DNA of 64,000 bases from Bacillus sp. EB106-08-02-XG196 (GCF_013396335.1 NZ_JABWSY010000006.1:124001-188000), one strand, 5' to 3'; shown: positions 18,847 to 28,688, counted from the stretch's first letter. The notes: generated by a model from the sequence alone, not told the origin. Translations and numbers: made by a program.

Positions 18847-19032
18847 TTACTTCTTTTTCCCGCCGACGTTTTTCCACTGTGTTTGGAACCTTGCACTTTG
18901 TTCAACGAATTCAGATCGTTTTTTTCCTCCGAAGACCTTTTCGCCGAAACCATTCGTTATTACACCCATAAAGGCAGTAATACCAATAATAAGAATTGCA
19001 ACCATTGATAAATCAGCTATGTACCCACCCAT
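18847..19032 (-). CDS. Small single-span membrane protein
   Basis: 61 residues from the ATG at 19032, with GGAGG 7 bp upstream (the longer frame to 19059 has no SD). One hydrophobic helix (~8-27: LSMVAILIIGITAFMGVITN) is followed by a basic tail ending GGKKK. Not recognised; function unknown. It is monocistronic, upstream of the trpS T-box and transcribed in the same direction. Confidence 0.65.
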   Translation of the reverse strand: MGGYIADLSMVAILIIGITAFMGVITNGFGEKVFGGKKRSEFVEQSARFQTQWKNVGGKKK

Positions 19033-19059
19033 GATATAACCTCCATTTTTCGAATTCAA

Positions 19060-19539
19060 AAATTATGATTAACACTGTGTATTGTAAAACCCCTCATATT
19101 CATTTTAAAAGAACTTGACCGTTATTAAAAGAGGGAAAAGAATAAAAAACGATATAGTTACAATAAAATGAATGCGTTTTCAATCCAAGGGTATTAATTG
19201 AGAAAATTATTCTTGTATTTCGTTTCACCATTATCTGTGAATACCTACATAAAAGTAATGATGAAAGCGAAGAAGATATAAGTTTTTTTTTAGTATGATA
19301 AGATAAAAACCTTTTGAAATTATGAAACCTTTTTGCGTTATATTCGTCTAATATATTGGAAACTAATAATAAACGCTACTTATTGGACATTCAATAAATT
19401 TTGAAAAAAGGATACCTTTTTTAGTGACAGTGGTGTATAATTAATGATATAAATTACTTATTTATAATAATTTTAAATTAAGAACTAGATGGATATACTA
19501 TAGATTTGAGTTGGAATAAAAAGAGGAGTGTGGAGACGA
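19060..19539. other. Long AT-rich intergenic region upstream of spx
   Basis: About 480 bp with no convincing ORF. A TATAAT at 19436-19441 lacks a clear -35 and could be one spx promoter. In B. subtilis spx is read from several promoters controlled by PerR and YodB, so an extended control region is expected. No certain operator was recognised. Confidence 0.4.
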
Positions 19540-19935
19540 ATGGTAACATTATACACTTCACCAAGTTGTACATCATGCAGAAAAGCAAAATCATGGTTAG
19601 AAGAACATGAAATTCCATATACTGAACGAAATATTTTCTCTGAGCCATTGTCAATTGAAGAAATTAAAGAAATTCTTCGAATGACAGAAGATGGTACTGA
19701 CGAAATTATTTCTACACGATCTAAGACCTTTCAAAAGTTAGATGTGAACTTAGACACTATGCCATTGCAAGATTTATTCGAATTAATTAAAGCTAACCCT
19801 GGGCTATTACGTCGTCCTATTATTATCGATGAAAAGCGTTTGCAGGTTGGCTATAACGAAGATGAAATTAGACGGTTTCTACCGCGGAGGGTTCGAACTT
19901 TCCAATTAAGAGAAGCCCAGCGTATGGTGAATTAA
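19540..19935 (+). CDS. spx: Transcriptional regulator Spx
   Basis: 131 residues from the ATG at 19540, exactly the usual Spx length. The ArsC-like fold has the redox switch C10-x2-C13 (CTSC), and residues TRSKTFQKL and [10 protein letters not shown] fit the RNA-polymerase alpha-CTD-binding protein. Oxidation to a disulfide activates thiol-stress genes. The window also carries mecA and spxH, both linked to its control; SpxH delivers Spx to ClpXP. The upstream GTG frame (19528) is not needed. It is followed by a terminator. Confidence 0.95.
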   Translation: MVTLYTSPSCTSCRKAKSWLEEHEIPYTERNIFSEPLSIEEIKEILRMTEDGTDEIISTRSKTFQKLDVNLDTMPLQDLFELIKANPGLLRRPIIIDEKRLQVGYNEDEIRRFLPRRVRTFQLREAQRMVN

Positions 19936-19946
19936 ATTAAATTGAT

Positions 19947-19976
19947 TAAGCCTTCATTCTGAGGGCTTTTTTTCTG
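19947..19976 (+). terminator. spx terminator
   Basis: AAGCCTTC-ATTCT-GAGGGCTT with one G-T pair, then TTTTTTT. Confidence 0.82.
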
Positions 19977-20230
19977 TTCTTGATGCCATTTAATTTGAGA
20001 TTTCTCTGTCATTTTGTTACAATGTAAGGAATATCTAATTAATAGGCAAATTAATGGTTTTTGCAATTAAAGGTAATTTTATTTCCCAAATTAATTCTTT
20101 TGTCATAAAATGAAAGTACAAGGATTATATTCTTTTTTACATTACTATAATTCTTTGGGAAATTGCTAAAAGCATTGTCTGCTGGGGGTATTTTGTCCCT
20201 TCAATATGGAAACGGAAGGGAGAGGTAAAG

Positions 20231-20905
20231 ATGGAAATCGAAAGAATTAATGAGAATACAGTAAAGTTTTACATCTCTTATGGTGATATAGAAGAACGAG
20301 GCTTTGATCGTGAAGAAATTTGGTACAATCGGGAGCGAAGTGAAGAACTCTTTTGGGAGATGATGGATGAAGTCCATCATGAAGAAGAGTTTGTTGTGGA
20401 AGGACCTTTATGGATTCAAGTGCAGGCATTAGAAAAAGGGCTGGAGATTCTTGTAACAAAAGCACAGGTTTCAAAGGATGGACAAAAGTTTGAGCTTCCA
20501 ATTCCAAATGATAAATTAAAGGATTTGCCTGTTGATGGCAATATTGAAGATATCTTGGATCATCATTTCAATCCAGGACATCGCGATGATGATGATGACC
20601 TTATACTTGAAGAAGAGGCTTTAGAGTTCTTAATTGCATTCAAAGATTTTGAAGACGTCATTATGTTGTCAAATCGAGGCGGACTTGATGATTTAATCAC
20701 TGTATTGTACAACTTTGATAATAAATATTATTTATATACTGAGTTTCCTGAAGATTTGTTTGAAGAGGACGAAATTGATGATATCCTAAGTATCCTGTTA
20801 GAATATGGTTATGAAACACAGTTAACCATTCATCGTATTCAAGAGTATGGTAAAGAGATAATTGCTAAGAATGTGTTTGCTGAAATAAGAAAGCATTTCA
20901 AATAA
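20231..20905 (+). CDS. mecA: Adaptor protein MecA
   Basis: 224 residues. The N-terminal substrate-binding part (MEIERINENTVKFYIS) and C-terminal ClpC-binding part (FEDVIMLS...YLYTEFPEDLFEEDEI) flank an acidic linker with a DDDDD-like run (HRDDDDDLILEEEAL). It targets ComK and ComS to ClpCP and also binds Spx. ATG with GGGAGAGG upstream. B. subtilis has yjbE between spx and mecA; here the gap is an empty ~295 bp. Confidence 0.95.
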   Translation: MEIERINENTVKFYISYGDIEERGFDREEIWYNRERSEELFWEMMDEVHHEEEFVVEGPLWIQVQALEKGLEILVTKAQVSKDGQKFELPIPNDKLKDLPVDGNIEDILDHHFNPGHRDDDDDLILEEEALEFLIAFKDFEDVIMLSNRGGLDDLITVLYNFDNKYYLYTEFPEDLFEEDEIDDILSILLEYGYETQLTIHRIQEYGKEIIAKNVFAEIRKHFK

Positions 20906-20910
20906 ACGTA

Positions 20911-20941
20911 CCGATTTCGATTATTGAAATCGGTATTTTTT
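20911..20941 (+). terminator. mecA terminator
   Basis: ACCGATTTC-GATTATT-GAAATCGGT followed by ATTTTTT. Confidence 0.88.
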
Positions 20942-20968
20942 ACATAGGTTAATTTCTTTTTGAGGGTG

Positions 20969-22486
20969 ATGAGACTGAAAAACACAGTAAGGGTTGTATT
21001 GTTTGTACTTGTTCTATCCGTACTTATGTTTTTCCTTAAGGAGTATATACATGATGGGATATTTGGTTTTCTGAGTCTTTTAATAACGTTGTCTGTTATA
21101 TTTATTTCATTCGTTATTTTTTTAGAGAATCGACATCCAACACAAACGATTACCTGGTTAGTTGTTTTGGGAAGCTTCCCACTAGTGGGTTTCTTTTTCT
21201 ATTTACTTTTCGGAAGAAATTATCGTAAGGAGAAAATGTATCGGAAGAAATATTTTCTTGATAAACAAGCTTTTTTGAACGTGGAGGGTGAAAATGATCC
21301 GCGAAGTGAAGAAAAACTGGGATTAATGGCCGAGCACCAAGCAAGGCTATTTACTTTGGCACAAAAATTGGGGAACAGTCCAATTTCCTTTGATACCTCT
21401 ACGAAGGTACTAACCAACGGTGAGGAAACCTTTCATCACATTATTGAGCAATTAAATAGAGCCAGGCATCACATCCATATCGAGTATTATATTGTCCGGG
21501 ATGATCGGATTGGACAAGAAATTAAAGAAATATTAATTGAAAAGGCGGCAGAAGGGGTTGAAGTCCGATTCCTATACGACGCAGTAGGTTCTTGGAAATT
21601 ATCCAAAAAGTATATCAACGATCTGAAAAACGCTGGAATAGAAACGGTGTGTTTCGGTCCTGTTAAACTGCCATTTTTAAATAATAAATTTAACTTCAGA
21701 AATCATCGAAAAATTATTGTAATTGATGGAATGATTGGGTTTGTCGGCGGACTAAATATCGGTGATGAATACTTAGGCAGGAATCAAACCTATGGCTACT
21801 GGCGAGACACCCATTTAATGTTAAGAGGGGAAGCCGTTCGCTCACTGCAGCTAATTTTTTTACAAGATTGGTATTATATGACCAATCATAGCTTCCTAAC
21901 GGCAGAATATTTGTCTCCGCAAATAGATGAAAAAAATCATGGTGGAGTTCAGCTGATTGCCGGGGGTCCGGATAATGAATGGAGTGTTATAAAAAATATT
22001 TTTTTCTCGATGATTACATCAGCAAAAGAGTCCGTTTGGATTGCCTCACCATACTTTATCCCTGATGAGGATATTTTTTCAGCGATTAAAGTGGCTGCCC
22101 TGAGTGGGATTGATGTGAGATTGCTTGTACCTAACCGGCCTGACAAACGAATTGTCTTTCATGCCTCACGTTCCTATTTTCCAGAGCTATTGGAAGCAGG
22201 TGTAAAGGTTTATGAATATGGACGCGGGTTTATGCATAGTAAAATCGTAATTGTTGATCATGAACTTGCCTCGATAGGGACTTCAAATATGGATATGCGG
22301 AGCTTTCATTTGAATTTCGAGGTTAATGCTTTTTTATTTCGGACAAAAAGTACGCAAAAGCTAGTGGCAGAATATATTAACGACTTAGAATATGCAAAGG
22401 AGCTTGAATTAACCTCATTTAGGAAAAGGCATATTGGTTTGCGGATAATTGAGTCAACAGCAAGGTTACTATCACCGCTTCTTTAA
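20969..22486 (+). CDS. cls: Cardiolipin synthase
   Basis: About 505 residues. Two N-terminal membrane helices (~10-60) are followed by two phospholipase-D HKD motifs: NHRKIIVIDG near 245 and HSKIVIVDH near 425, each with the downstream GG/S-x-N element (GGLNIGDEY; GTSNMDMRS). It joins two phosphatidylglycerol molecules to cardiolipin. The start is uncertain: GAGGG sits only a few bases from the ATG at 20969, and a TTG at 20960 and a CTG at 20975 are possible. B. subtilis does not carry cls between mecA and coiA. Confidence 0.9.
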   Translation: MRLKNTVRVVLFVLVLSVLMFFLKEYIHDGIFGFLSLLITLSVIFISFVIFLENRHPTQTITWLVVLGSFPLVGFFFYLLFGRNYRKEKMYRKKYFLDKQAFLNVEGENDPRSEEKLGLMAEHQARLFTLAQKLGNSPISFDTSTKVLTNGEETFHHIIEQLNRARHHIHIEYYIVRDDRIGQEIKEILIEKAAEGVEVRFLYDAVGSWKLSKKYINDLKNAGIETVCFGPVKLPFLNNKFNFRNHRKIIVIDGMIGFVGGLNIGDEYLGRNQTYGYWRDTHLMLRGEAVRSLQLIFLQDWYYMTNHSFLTAEYLSPQIDEKNHGGVQLIAGGPDNEWSVIKNIFFSMITSAKESVWIASPYFIPDEDIFSAIKVAALSGIDVRLLVPNRPDKRIVFHASRSYFPELLEAGVKVYEYGRGFMHSKIVIVDHELASIGTSNMDMRSFHLNFEVNAFLFRTKSTQKLVAEYINDLEYAKELELTSFRKRHIGLRIIESTARLLSPLL

Positions 22487-22493
22487 GTTCACA

Positions 22494-22523
22494 AACTCGT
22501 CAAATTGGCGAGTTTTCTTTTTG
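22494..22523 (+). terminator. cls terminator
   Basis: AACTCG ... CGAGTT hairpin followed by TTCTTTTT. Confidence 0.75.
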
Positions 22524-22585
22524 GTTAAAACAGGATTTTTTGTAAGATACAACGAATGTAAGAAACAGAAGGAGGTTGAAATTAT

Positions 22586-23779
22586 TTGTTAAATGCTAAA
22601 ACAAGTTCAGGAACAACATTTAGTTTAGGTAATAATTATAGGAAGGAGTATCTTATGTCTCTTCGGAACATGGAAAAGTTTTTTTGTCCAGTCTGTGGAG
22701 AAGCAGTTTCTCTTAAATTAGGCAATCAACGAATTTACCATTTTTCTCATCGAAGCGGTACGGTTTGCAGGGATATCTATGAAAGTGAAACGATTTATCA
22801 TATGGAAGGAAAGCTCCAGCTATACCAATGGCTTAAAGGTCAGCAAATCACTGCAGAATTAGAATATTTTGATCCGATCATCGGGCAGCGCCCGGATATC
22901 ATGTTCCATTATGATGGAAACAAATATGCGTTGGAATATCAATGTTCACCCATAACGGAAGAAATATTTATCAAACGAACGGATTCCTACTATCAACAAA
23001 ATTATATCCCCCTTTGGATTTTAGGCAGTAAGCATATAAAAGCAAAAAGGAGTAATATTTTCTCTTTATCAAACTTCCAATATTTCTTTTTAAGAGAAAC
23101 TAAGGGCAGACAGGTGATACTTCCTTCTTATTGCCCCGAAGAAAAACAGTTTCAAATCCTCACTTCAATTCTTCCTTATTCAATAAAAAATACAATCGCA
23201 AATTCCCTCCATTTTTCTATCCAAAATGCCAGAATTGAAGAGATTTTAACACCCAGCTGGATAGCTTACCCAAGATTCTCTAAATGGTTAATTGAAAATG
23301 AGAGATCTACTATGAATTGGTCACTTCATCCTAGTCCCGACCAAAATCGTTTTCTTCGCGAGATTTATCTTCATAACCTCAACTTATATTTGCTTCCCCC
23401 AGAAATCGGTTTACCTGTTAATCATTCTCTTCTAATTCAAACACCTGCAATTGTCTGGCAAACCTATTTGTTTTTAGACGCCTTGGACAAATCACCCAAT
23501 GATCTTATTAATCTGAAAGAGGTTGAAAGAAATTTTAACGATAGAATTAAAACCAAGGAGATCGTGTTAAGGGAATTGCCTCAGATTCCAAGAGAAACAT
23601 TCTTTTTAGCGGTCAAAGAGTATTTTAATATATTAGAGAGACTTGGAGTCGTCATTAAAAGAAACGAAACGACGTATCAACTACAAAATAGGATTTACAT
23701 CCCCAAATCAAATCGGGAAAAGGAAGAACGAAGGAGCGAATTTTTGCAAAAAAATAAGACCATCCTGGCAAAAACATAA
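22586..23779 (+). CDS. coiA: Competence protein CoiA
   Basis: 397 residues. TTG start with AGGAGG 10 bp upstream yields MLNAKTSSG, the family N-terminus. A small zinc-ribbon-like element (C34-x2-C37 ... HFSH ... C61) precedes a nuclease-like segment, RPDIMFHY ... ALEYQCS (a D-x(n)-ExQ pattern of restriction-endonuclease-like folds). CoiA acts in processing of incoming DNA during transformation. Same place as B. subtilis yjbF. No ComK box was recognised upstream. Confidence 0.88.
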   Translation: MLNAKTSSGTTFSLGNNYRKEYLMSLRNMEKFFCPVCGEAVSLKLGNQRIYHFSHRSGTVCRDIYESETIYHMEGKLQLYQWLKGQQITAELEYFDPIIGQRPDIMFHYDGNKYALEYQCSPITEEIFIKRTDSYYQQNYIPLWILGSKHIKAKRSNIFSLSNFQYFFLRETKGRQVILPSYCPEEKQFQILTSILPYSIKNTIANSLHFSIQNARIEEILTPSWIAYPRFSKWLIENERSTMNWSLHPSPDQNRFLREIYLHNLNLYLLPPEIGLPVNHSLLIQTPAIVWQTYLFLDALDKSPNDLINLKEVERNFNDRIKTKEIVLRELPQIPRETFFLAVKEYFNILERLGVVIKRNETTYQLQNRIYIPKSNREKEERRSEFLQKNKTILAKT

Positions 23780-23914
23780 ATGAAATAGTACTTTAGGGCA
23801 TAATATAATGGGTAAATCTTATTTATATTAAAGGAAATCGCATGAATAAAGGAGAATATTAAAAAGGGTAAATTTCTTTTCGTGATCCGAAGAAAATTGA
23901 ATGGAGGAAGAAAT

Positions 23915-25732
23915 ATGGCAAATGAAGCTGCAGTAAAAGCATTGCCTGCAAGAAGCGAAATACCTGTTGAAGATACATGGAAATTAGAAGATATCTTTTC
24001 AAGTGACAAAGTATGGGAACAAGAGTTTCAAGAAGTTAAGAACCAGATTTCTGGGATTAAGGAGTTCGAAGGGAAACTTGGAGAGAGTGCTGATACACTA
24101 TATAATGCCCTTCAATTTCAAGATAAGCTTCTTGAGAGAATTGGCAAGCTTTATACATACGCCCATATGCGCTATGACCAGGATACGACCAATTCCTTTT
24201 ACCAGGGATTAGATGACAGAATGAAAAACCTTTACTCACAAGCGGGTAGTCAATTAGCATTCATTGTCCCTGAAATTCTCGCACTTGAAGAAAGTAAGGT
24301 GAATGGATTTTTAAATGAGAAAGCTGAATTAAAGCTTTATGAGCATTCTATTGAGGAAATTAACCTTCAAAGACCACATGTTTTGTCTGCCGAGCAGGAA
24401 GCCTTGTTAGCAGAAGCAAGTGAAGTGATGGATGCATCTAGTAATACCTTCGGGATGTTAAATAACGCTGATTTAAAATTCCCTACTGTTAAAGATGATA
24501 ATGGTGAAGAGGTTGAAATTACTCATGGACGTTACATCCGGTTCCTTGAAAGTGGAAATCAAAGTGTCCGTCGAGACGCCTTTAAAGCCGTTTACGAAAC
24601 TTATGGAAAGTTCCGAAATACCTTTGCCAGCACGATTAGCGGTAATGTGAAAAAAGATAATTTTAATGCAAGAATCAGAAAATATGACTCTGCAAGACAT
24701 GCGGCACTTTCAGCCAATAATATTCCAGAAAGCGTCTATGATAATTTAGTTAACACCATAAACGATAATTTACATTTATTGCATCGCTACGTTAAACTAC
24801 GGAAAAAAGTATTAGGTGTTAACGAATTGCATATGTACGATTTATATACACCCCTAGTAAAAGACGTTAAAATGGAGATCCCTTACAGACAGGCAGAAGA
24901 GCTAGTTGTAAAAGGGCTTGCTCCATTAGGGGAGGAGTATTCTCAAATCTTAAAAGAAGGATTTGAAAACCGCTGGGTAGATGTTCATGAGAATAAAGGA
25001 AAGCGCAGCGGAGCTTATTCTTCTGGAGCTTATGGCACCAATCCATATATTCTAATGAACTGGCAGGATAATGTAAATAACTTATTTACATTGGCGCATG
25101 AATTTGGCCATTCCGTTCACAGCTACTATACAAGAAAGAATCAGCCATACCCGTATGGAAACTATTCTATTTTTGTTGCTGAGGTAGCTTCAACCTGTAA
25201 TGAAGCACTTTTAAATGATTACTTATTGAAAACGATTGATGATGAACAAAAAAGAATTTATTTATTAAATCATTATTTAGAAGGATTTAGAGGCACTGTA
25301 TTCCGTCAAACCATGTTTGCTGAGTATGAGCATTTAATCCATCAAAAAGCCCAAAATAATGAGGCGCTGACAGCAGATTTATTAACGAGTGAATATTATG
25401 CATTAAACAAGAAGTATTTTGGTGAAGAGGATATTGTGATTGACGAAGAAATCGGCTTAGAATGGGCTAGAATTCCTCATTTCTATTACAATTATTATGT
25501 ATATCAATATGCTACCGGGTTTAGTGCAGCTACTGCATTAAGTAAGCAAATATTAGAGGAAGGTGAGCCTGCTGTTAAACGCTATATCGATTTCTTAAGT
25601 TCTGGAAGCTCTGACTACCCAATTGAAGTTCTTAAGAAAGCCGGTGTAGATATGACTAGCGCTGACCCAATCAAAGATGCTTGTAAAGTATTTGAAGAGA
25701 AATTAAACGAATTAGAGCAGTTATTATCTTAA
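23915..25732 (+). CDS. pepF: Oligoendopeptidase F
   Basis: 605 residues from the ATG at 23915, with GGAGG 6 bp upstream; the longer frame from 23882 lacks an SD. Peptidase M3B with zinc motif AHEFGHSVHS near 387-396 and the third-ligand helix FVAEVASTCNEAL ~28 residues on. It is a cytoplasmic metallopeptidase that trims oligopeptides; in B. subtilis PepF (YjbG) lies between coiA and spxH, as here. Confidence 0.94.
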   Translation: MANEAAVKALPARSEIPVEDTWKLEDIFSSDKVWEQEFQEVKNQISGIKEFEGKLGESADTLYNALQFQDKLLERIGKLYTYAHMRYDQDTTNSFYQGLDDRMKNLYSQAGSQLAFIVPEILALEESKVNGFLNEKAELKLYEHSIEEINLQRPHVLSAEQEALLAEASEVMDASSNTFGMLNNADLKFPTVKDDNGEEVEITHGRYIRFLESGNQSVRRDAFKAVYETYGKFRNTFASTISGNVKKDNFNARIRKYDSARHAALSANNIPESVYDNLVNTINDNLHLLHRYVKLRKKVLGVNELHMYDLYTPLVKDVKMEIPYRQAEELVVKGLAPLGEEYSQILKEGFENRWVDVHENKGKRSGAYSSGAYGTNPYILMNWQDNVNNLFTLAHEFGHSVHSYYTRKNQPYPYGNYSIFVAEVASTCNEALLNDYLLKTIDDEQKRIYLLNHYLEGFRGTVFRQTMFAEYEHLIHQKAQNNEALTADLLTSEYYALNKKYFGEEDIVIDEEIGLEWARIPHFYYNYYVYQYATGFSAATALSKQILEEGEPAVKRYIDFLSSGSSDYPIEVLKKAGVDMTSADPIKDACKVFEEKLNELEQLLS

Positions 25733-25740
25733 TGGGGAAA

Positions 25741-25772
25741 GGGATGGTACCAAAAAGTACCATCCCTTTAAA
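25741..25772. terminator. pepF terminator (probably bidirectional)
   Basis: Perfect ten-bp stem GGGATGGTAC / GTACCATCCC with loop CAAAAA, then TTTAAAAA. Confidence 0.85.
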
Positions 25773-25941
25773 AACCTCTAAATCTTTTTCTGTCATTCAA
25801 ATAGAAAAGAAGAGTAAAGATCCCAATGAAAAATAGCGGAATGCTAATTAATAATGGGAATACCTTCATTAAGGCTAAAATGTGAAGAGAAAATCCACAA
25901 AAAATAAAAAGTATCATGAGGATAATAGGTAAACTTTTCAT
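25768..25941 (-). CDS. Small membrane protein, unknown
   Basis: 57 residues from the ATG at 25941 (AAGGTGG 9 bp upstream). Almost wholly hydrophobic in two spans (~5-25 and ~29-48) with a basic tail DRKRFRGF, so the C-terminus is probably cytoplasmic. Not recognised. It converges with pepF on a shared terminator. Confidence 0.55.
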   Translation of the reverse strand: MKSLPIILMILFIFCGFSLHILALMKVFPLLISIPLFFIGIFTLLFYLNDRKRFRGF

Positions 25942-25986
25942 AATGCATTCCACCTTTTTGGGAAATAAACTTTCGAATTTAGGAAT

Positions 25987-26052
25987 TGTCTAGCTACAGC
26001 GCCTAGGGACTCGGGGTCATAAGCCCCTGTGCAAGGCGCTTCCGCTTTTCTA
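25987..26052. repeat. Bacillaceae intergenic palindromic repeat
   Basis: The stretch from GTCTAGCTACAGCGCC to GGCGCTTCCGCTTTTC looks like the dispersed structured repeat common in Bacillus, Neobacillus and Mesobacillus genomes. Outer arms AGCGCC / GGCGCT pair, and inside GGGG-TCATAAG-CCCC forms a small hairpin. Only one copy was noticed in the window. Identification rests on memory of the repeat, not on a search. Confidence 0.65.
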
Positions 26053-26233
26053 TATAGTTTATTGTCCAATTTAAGTTAATATGATTTTGACAATTATGTG
26101 AAATAACACACAATCACATTGTCAATGGGTTCTGCCACATGGTATATTCTATACGTGAAGTTAGTCACAACAAACATATACCCCTTTGTTTGACCGTGAA
26201 AAATTTCTCCCATCCCCTTTGTTCGTATAAATA
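26053..26233. other. Intergenic region without gene
   Basis: AT-rich stretch of about 180 bp. It contains the palindrome CGTGAAGTTAGTCACA (26154-26169), like an Fnr box, but no promoter or gene at a fitting distance. No coding frame is seen. Confidence 0.4.
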
Positions 26234-26268
26234 GAAAAAGACCTTGCAGTTTGGCTGCAAGGTCTTTT
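26234..26268 (-). terminator. spxH terminator
   Basis: AAAGACCTTGCAG-(CCAAA)-CTGCAAGGTCTTT on the minus strand followed by T-rich sequence. Confidence 0.85.
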
Positions 26269-26295
26269 CACATTCAAGAAGTCACTGCGATTGAA

Positions 26296-27162
26296 TTAGT
26301 CTTCAACATACCGCCAAAATGTCCCATACTTTGCTGGAAGCTGTTCCACCTTTTGAAGTAAAAGCAGTTGTTTCATTTCCCGCTCTACTTGAGTGATTGT
26401 CATATTATAAACTACTGCGATTTCTTTAGAAGCTACCAGTTTAAAATACTCTAGAAATTTCTCTATAGGGGGCGGCTGATTTTTTTCAGGCTCTTCAGAG
26501 AGCATTTCTTCAAGAATTTGCACATAGACTTCATACGGGTATGGCCCAGTAATTTTAATACCTTCATCCTCGGCATTCTCGTTAAAAAATACCAGCGTTG
26601 GTATTTCTTGTACCTCCATCTCGGTGGTGATTTTTAAGTCACACTGGAATGCTTTAGCCGCGCTTTCAGAATGAAAATCAGATATGAACTCCTCTACATC
26701 TAATCCTGCATTTTTAGCACAGGATGTTAACACTTCAATATGGGAGATGTTTTGTTTATCAATAAAAAGTTTTTCTTGAAGCTTGCGAAGAAACCGTATA
26801 CCCGCTCGCCTGCCCTGCAGCTCAGCTGCCTTTATTGCCACTGATGCTATATAAGGGGAAGCGACTGGATTTTCTAACCAAAGGCTTCCATCACAGGACA
26901 TCCCTGACCTGCTTGCTGTCTTTTCCCATAATTCCGCAATTACTTCATAATTTTTCTTTTTGCTGACATTTAAATTTGCGATACGACCACTTAAAACATG
27001 TTTTATGGAAAAATATCTGCCATATTCAATGTGCAATTTTTTTAAGATAGGCTCAAGTGCCCAACACTCTGGGCATAAAGGATCAATGAACATATATATT
27101 TCAAGCGGCTTCTTGTCATAACTGGAGGAGTTTGGCTTTGAAGTGAACCCGGGATTACTCAC
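26296..27162 (-). CDS. spxH: ClpXP adaptor SpxH (YjbH)
   Basis: 288 residues, DsbA-like fold with C30-x2-C33 in [12 protein letters not shown], the hallmark of YjbH/SpxH. It binds Spx and hands it to ClpXP; aggregation or oxidation of SpxH under stress frees Spx. GTG start at 27162, with GGGTGA upstream inside the previous gene, overlaps the stop of the globin gene by 3 bp, so the two are translationally coupled as in B. subtilis yjbI-yjbH. A winged-helix-like C-terminal part ([16 protein letters not shown]) is present. Confidence 0.92.
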   Translation of the reverse strand: MSNPGFTSKPNSSSYDKKPLEIYMFIDPLCPECWALEPILKKLHIEYGRYFSIKHVLSGRIANLNVSKKKNYEVIAELWEKTASRSGMSCDGSLWLENPVASPYIASVAIKAAELQGRRAGIRFLRKLQEKLFIDKQNISHIEVLTSCAKNAGLDVEEFISDFHSESAAKAFQCDLKITTEMEVQEIPTLVFFNENAEDEGIKITGPYPYEVYVQILEEMLSEEPEKNQPPPIEKFLEYFKLVASKEIAVVYNMTITQVEREMKQLLLLQKVEQLPAKYGTFWRYVED

Positions 27163-27566
27163 GAATTTTCACCCGGTATCTCACTGTCATCAGGCATATT
27201 AATCATGTGCTGAGCAGTAAGATAGAGCCTAGAATAAAAATCATCCCTAAAAGGACCCTCTAAACCAGTCTTGTCCATCGCTTGGGCCATGCATGAAAGC
27301 CATGCTTTTGCACGAGCAGGAGTAATGGGAAAAGGCAAATGTCGTGCACGCATCATCGGATGACCATGCTCCTCTGTATAAAAAGGTGGTCCTCCCAAAT
27401 ATTGTGTTAGAAATTGCTTTTGTTTTCGGGCAATTTCTGAAAAATCATTTGGAAAGATTGGAGCAAGATCAGGATGTTGTGCAACTAGACCATAAAAAGT
27501 ATCCACGAGGCGATGTAAAGTATCTTCGCCAAGGGCCTCATATGGAGTAGGCTTTTTCTCATTCAT
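27159..27566 (-). CDS. yjbI: Truncated hemoglobin (group II, YjbI)
   Basis: 135 residues. Group II trHb signatures: [38 protein letters not shown] with the heme-facing residues, and a Trp in the G helix ([12 protein letters not shown]). It binds heme and likely O2 or NO. In B. subtilis the yjbI product is linked to protection of SpxH against oxidative damage, which fits its overlap with spxH. ATG with AAGGAG upstream. Confidence 0.92.
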   Translation of the reverse strand: MNEKKPTPYEALGEDTLHRLVDTFYGLVAQHPDLAPIFPNDFSEIARKQKQFLTQYLGGPPFYTEEHGHPMMRARHLPFPITPARAKAWLSCMAQAMDKTGLEGPFRDDFYSRLYLTAQHMINMPDDSEIPGENS

Positions 27567-27624
27567 GTTGACAACTCCTTTAAATATGTTTGTATCTTTA
27601 TTTTATCAATGCCAATTTCATATC

Positions 27625-28209
27625 TCAAATAAACCGCTTATAATTTTGCTGATAAAACCGAGCAATCTTATTTTGAGTTTTTCGTATAGGTATATCATAT
27701 TGCTTGAGTAGTTCTTGGAATACAAGTTGCCCAGTTTGAAAATCTTCCACTTCATATTCAACCTCATAGTCTTCTTTTTTTAAATAAAAGCTATGATCCA
27801 ATACAAGTAAACCTTCTTTGTAGGGGAATTCAGCCCTTTTGGTTGTGAGAGATCCAAAATATACAATTGTGTTAAAAGCTATTTTTAATTGTTCTATTCG
27901 TTCTTGAACGATTCCCTTAGGGAATATCTGGTGTTGAGTGGCGGCCTTGAACTCAATTGTTGATAACTGTTGTGTAGTTTCTAAAAGTCCAACAGCAGCC
28001 GGTTGTTTTAACGTTAATTCAAAGCGATTATTCTTTTCTCTGATTCTTAAGGCAGAACCTAAATTCTTTAATGCAAAATCAGGTGTGTCAAAGTAATGGT
28101 TTGATTGCTTGACAATATCTTTTCCCTCTACATTAAATGTCTTAAGAAGATTTTCATATTCGACTTTTGTAAGTAAATTCTTAAATTCAATTTCGATTGT
28201 CTCTGACAT
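27625..28209 (-). CDS. yjbK: CYTH-domain phosphatase YjbK
   Basis: 194 residues from the ATG at 28209, chosen because AAGGA lies 9 bp upstream, while the ATG at 28218 abuts it. N-terminal EIEFKNLL (the ExExK motif of CYTH enzymes), then DTPDFALKNLGSALRIREK and a charged barrel lining (ELTLKQP, EVEYEVED). Members hydrolyse inorganic triphosphate or bind triphosphorylated nucleotides in a tunnel. It is divergent from yjbL-sasB-nadF. B. subtilis yjbJ, the neighbouring lytic transglycosylase, is absent. Confidence 0.88.
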   Translation of the reverse strand: MSETIEIEFKNLLTKVEYENLLKTFNVEGKDIVKQSNHYFDTPDFALKNLGSALRIREKNNRFELTLKQPAAVGLLETTQQLSTIEFKAATQHQIFPKGIVQERIEQLKIAFNTIVYFGSLTTKRAEFPYKEGLLVLDHSFYLKKEDYEVEYEVEDFQTGQLVFQELLKQYDIPIRKTQNKIARFYQQNYKRFI

Positions 28210-28328
28210 CAGGTCCATTCCTTTCCTAACATATATTTATTGTATCTTAGCTTTAAGATAAACCGCAATCTTGGGAGAAATGGATAGATTATGCTAAAAT
28301 AAGGGAGTGAATAGTGGAGGTAAAAAGG

Positions 28329-28688
28329 ATGAATAAAAGAATAACAATTACTAAAGCAAACTTTTCGGATAGTAAGTTATATTTACAAGCAAGTGAGTCC
28401 ATTAGTGGGTTAAGCCCTGCAGAACAAATTCTTGTTGATTCTAAAGAATTTTCTTTTGTTTATTTAATGGAAAATCAAGAGGTTTATACATATATCGACA
28501 TGAAAGAACCAATTTGGCCATTGTTAAAAAAAGTATTGGAACAACCAATTCCCGTGTGGATTCTTTTTGAGGATGAACAATTGGAATTAACTAATTTCTA
28601 TGAGGAATTAACTGAACTAATAAACAACATAAGAGGCAATAGTAATTATGGTGCAGAAATGGTCACGAAAGTAGAAGAGATTTTTTAA
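28329..28688 (+). CDS. yjbL: YjbL, UPF0738 family protein
   Basis: 119 residues from the ATG at 28329, with GGAGG 8 bp upstream. Acidic, no membrane segment and no catalytic motif. Matches YjbL by pattern and by position just before the (p)ppGpp synthetase gene. Function unknown. First gene of the probable operon yjbL-sasB-nadF-yjbO. Confidence 0.78.
   Translation: MNKRITITKANFSDSKLYLQASESISGLSPAEQILVDSKEFSFVYLMENQEVYTYIDMKEPIWPLLKKVLEQPIPVWILFEDEQLELTNFYEELTELINNIRGNSNYGAEMVTKVEEIF

Noticed and set aside
26154..26169. CGTGA-AGTTAG-TCACA, a 9/10 match to the Fnr/Crp box
   Set aside because: No promoter or gene start lies at a fitting distance on either strand; the nearest genes converge away from it or start too far off.
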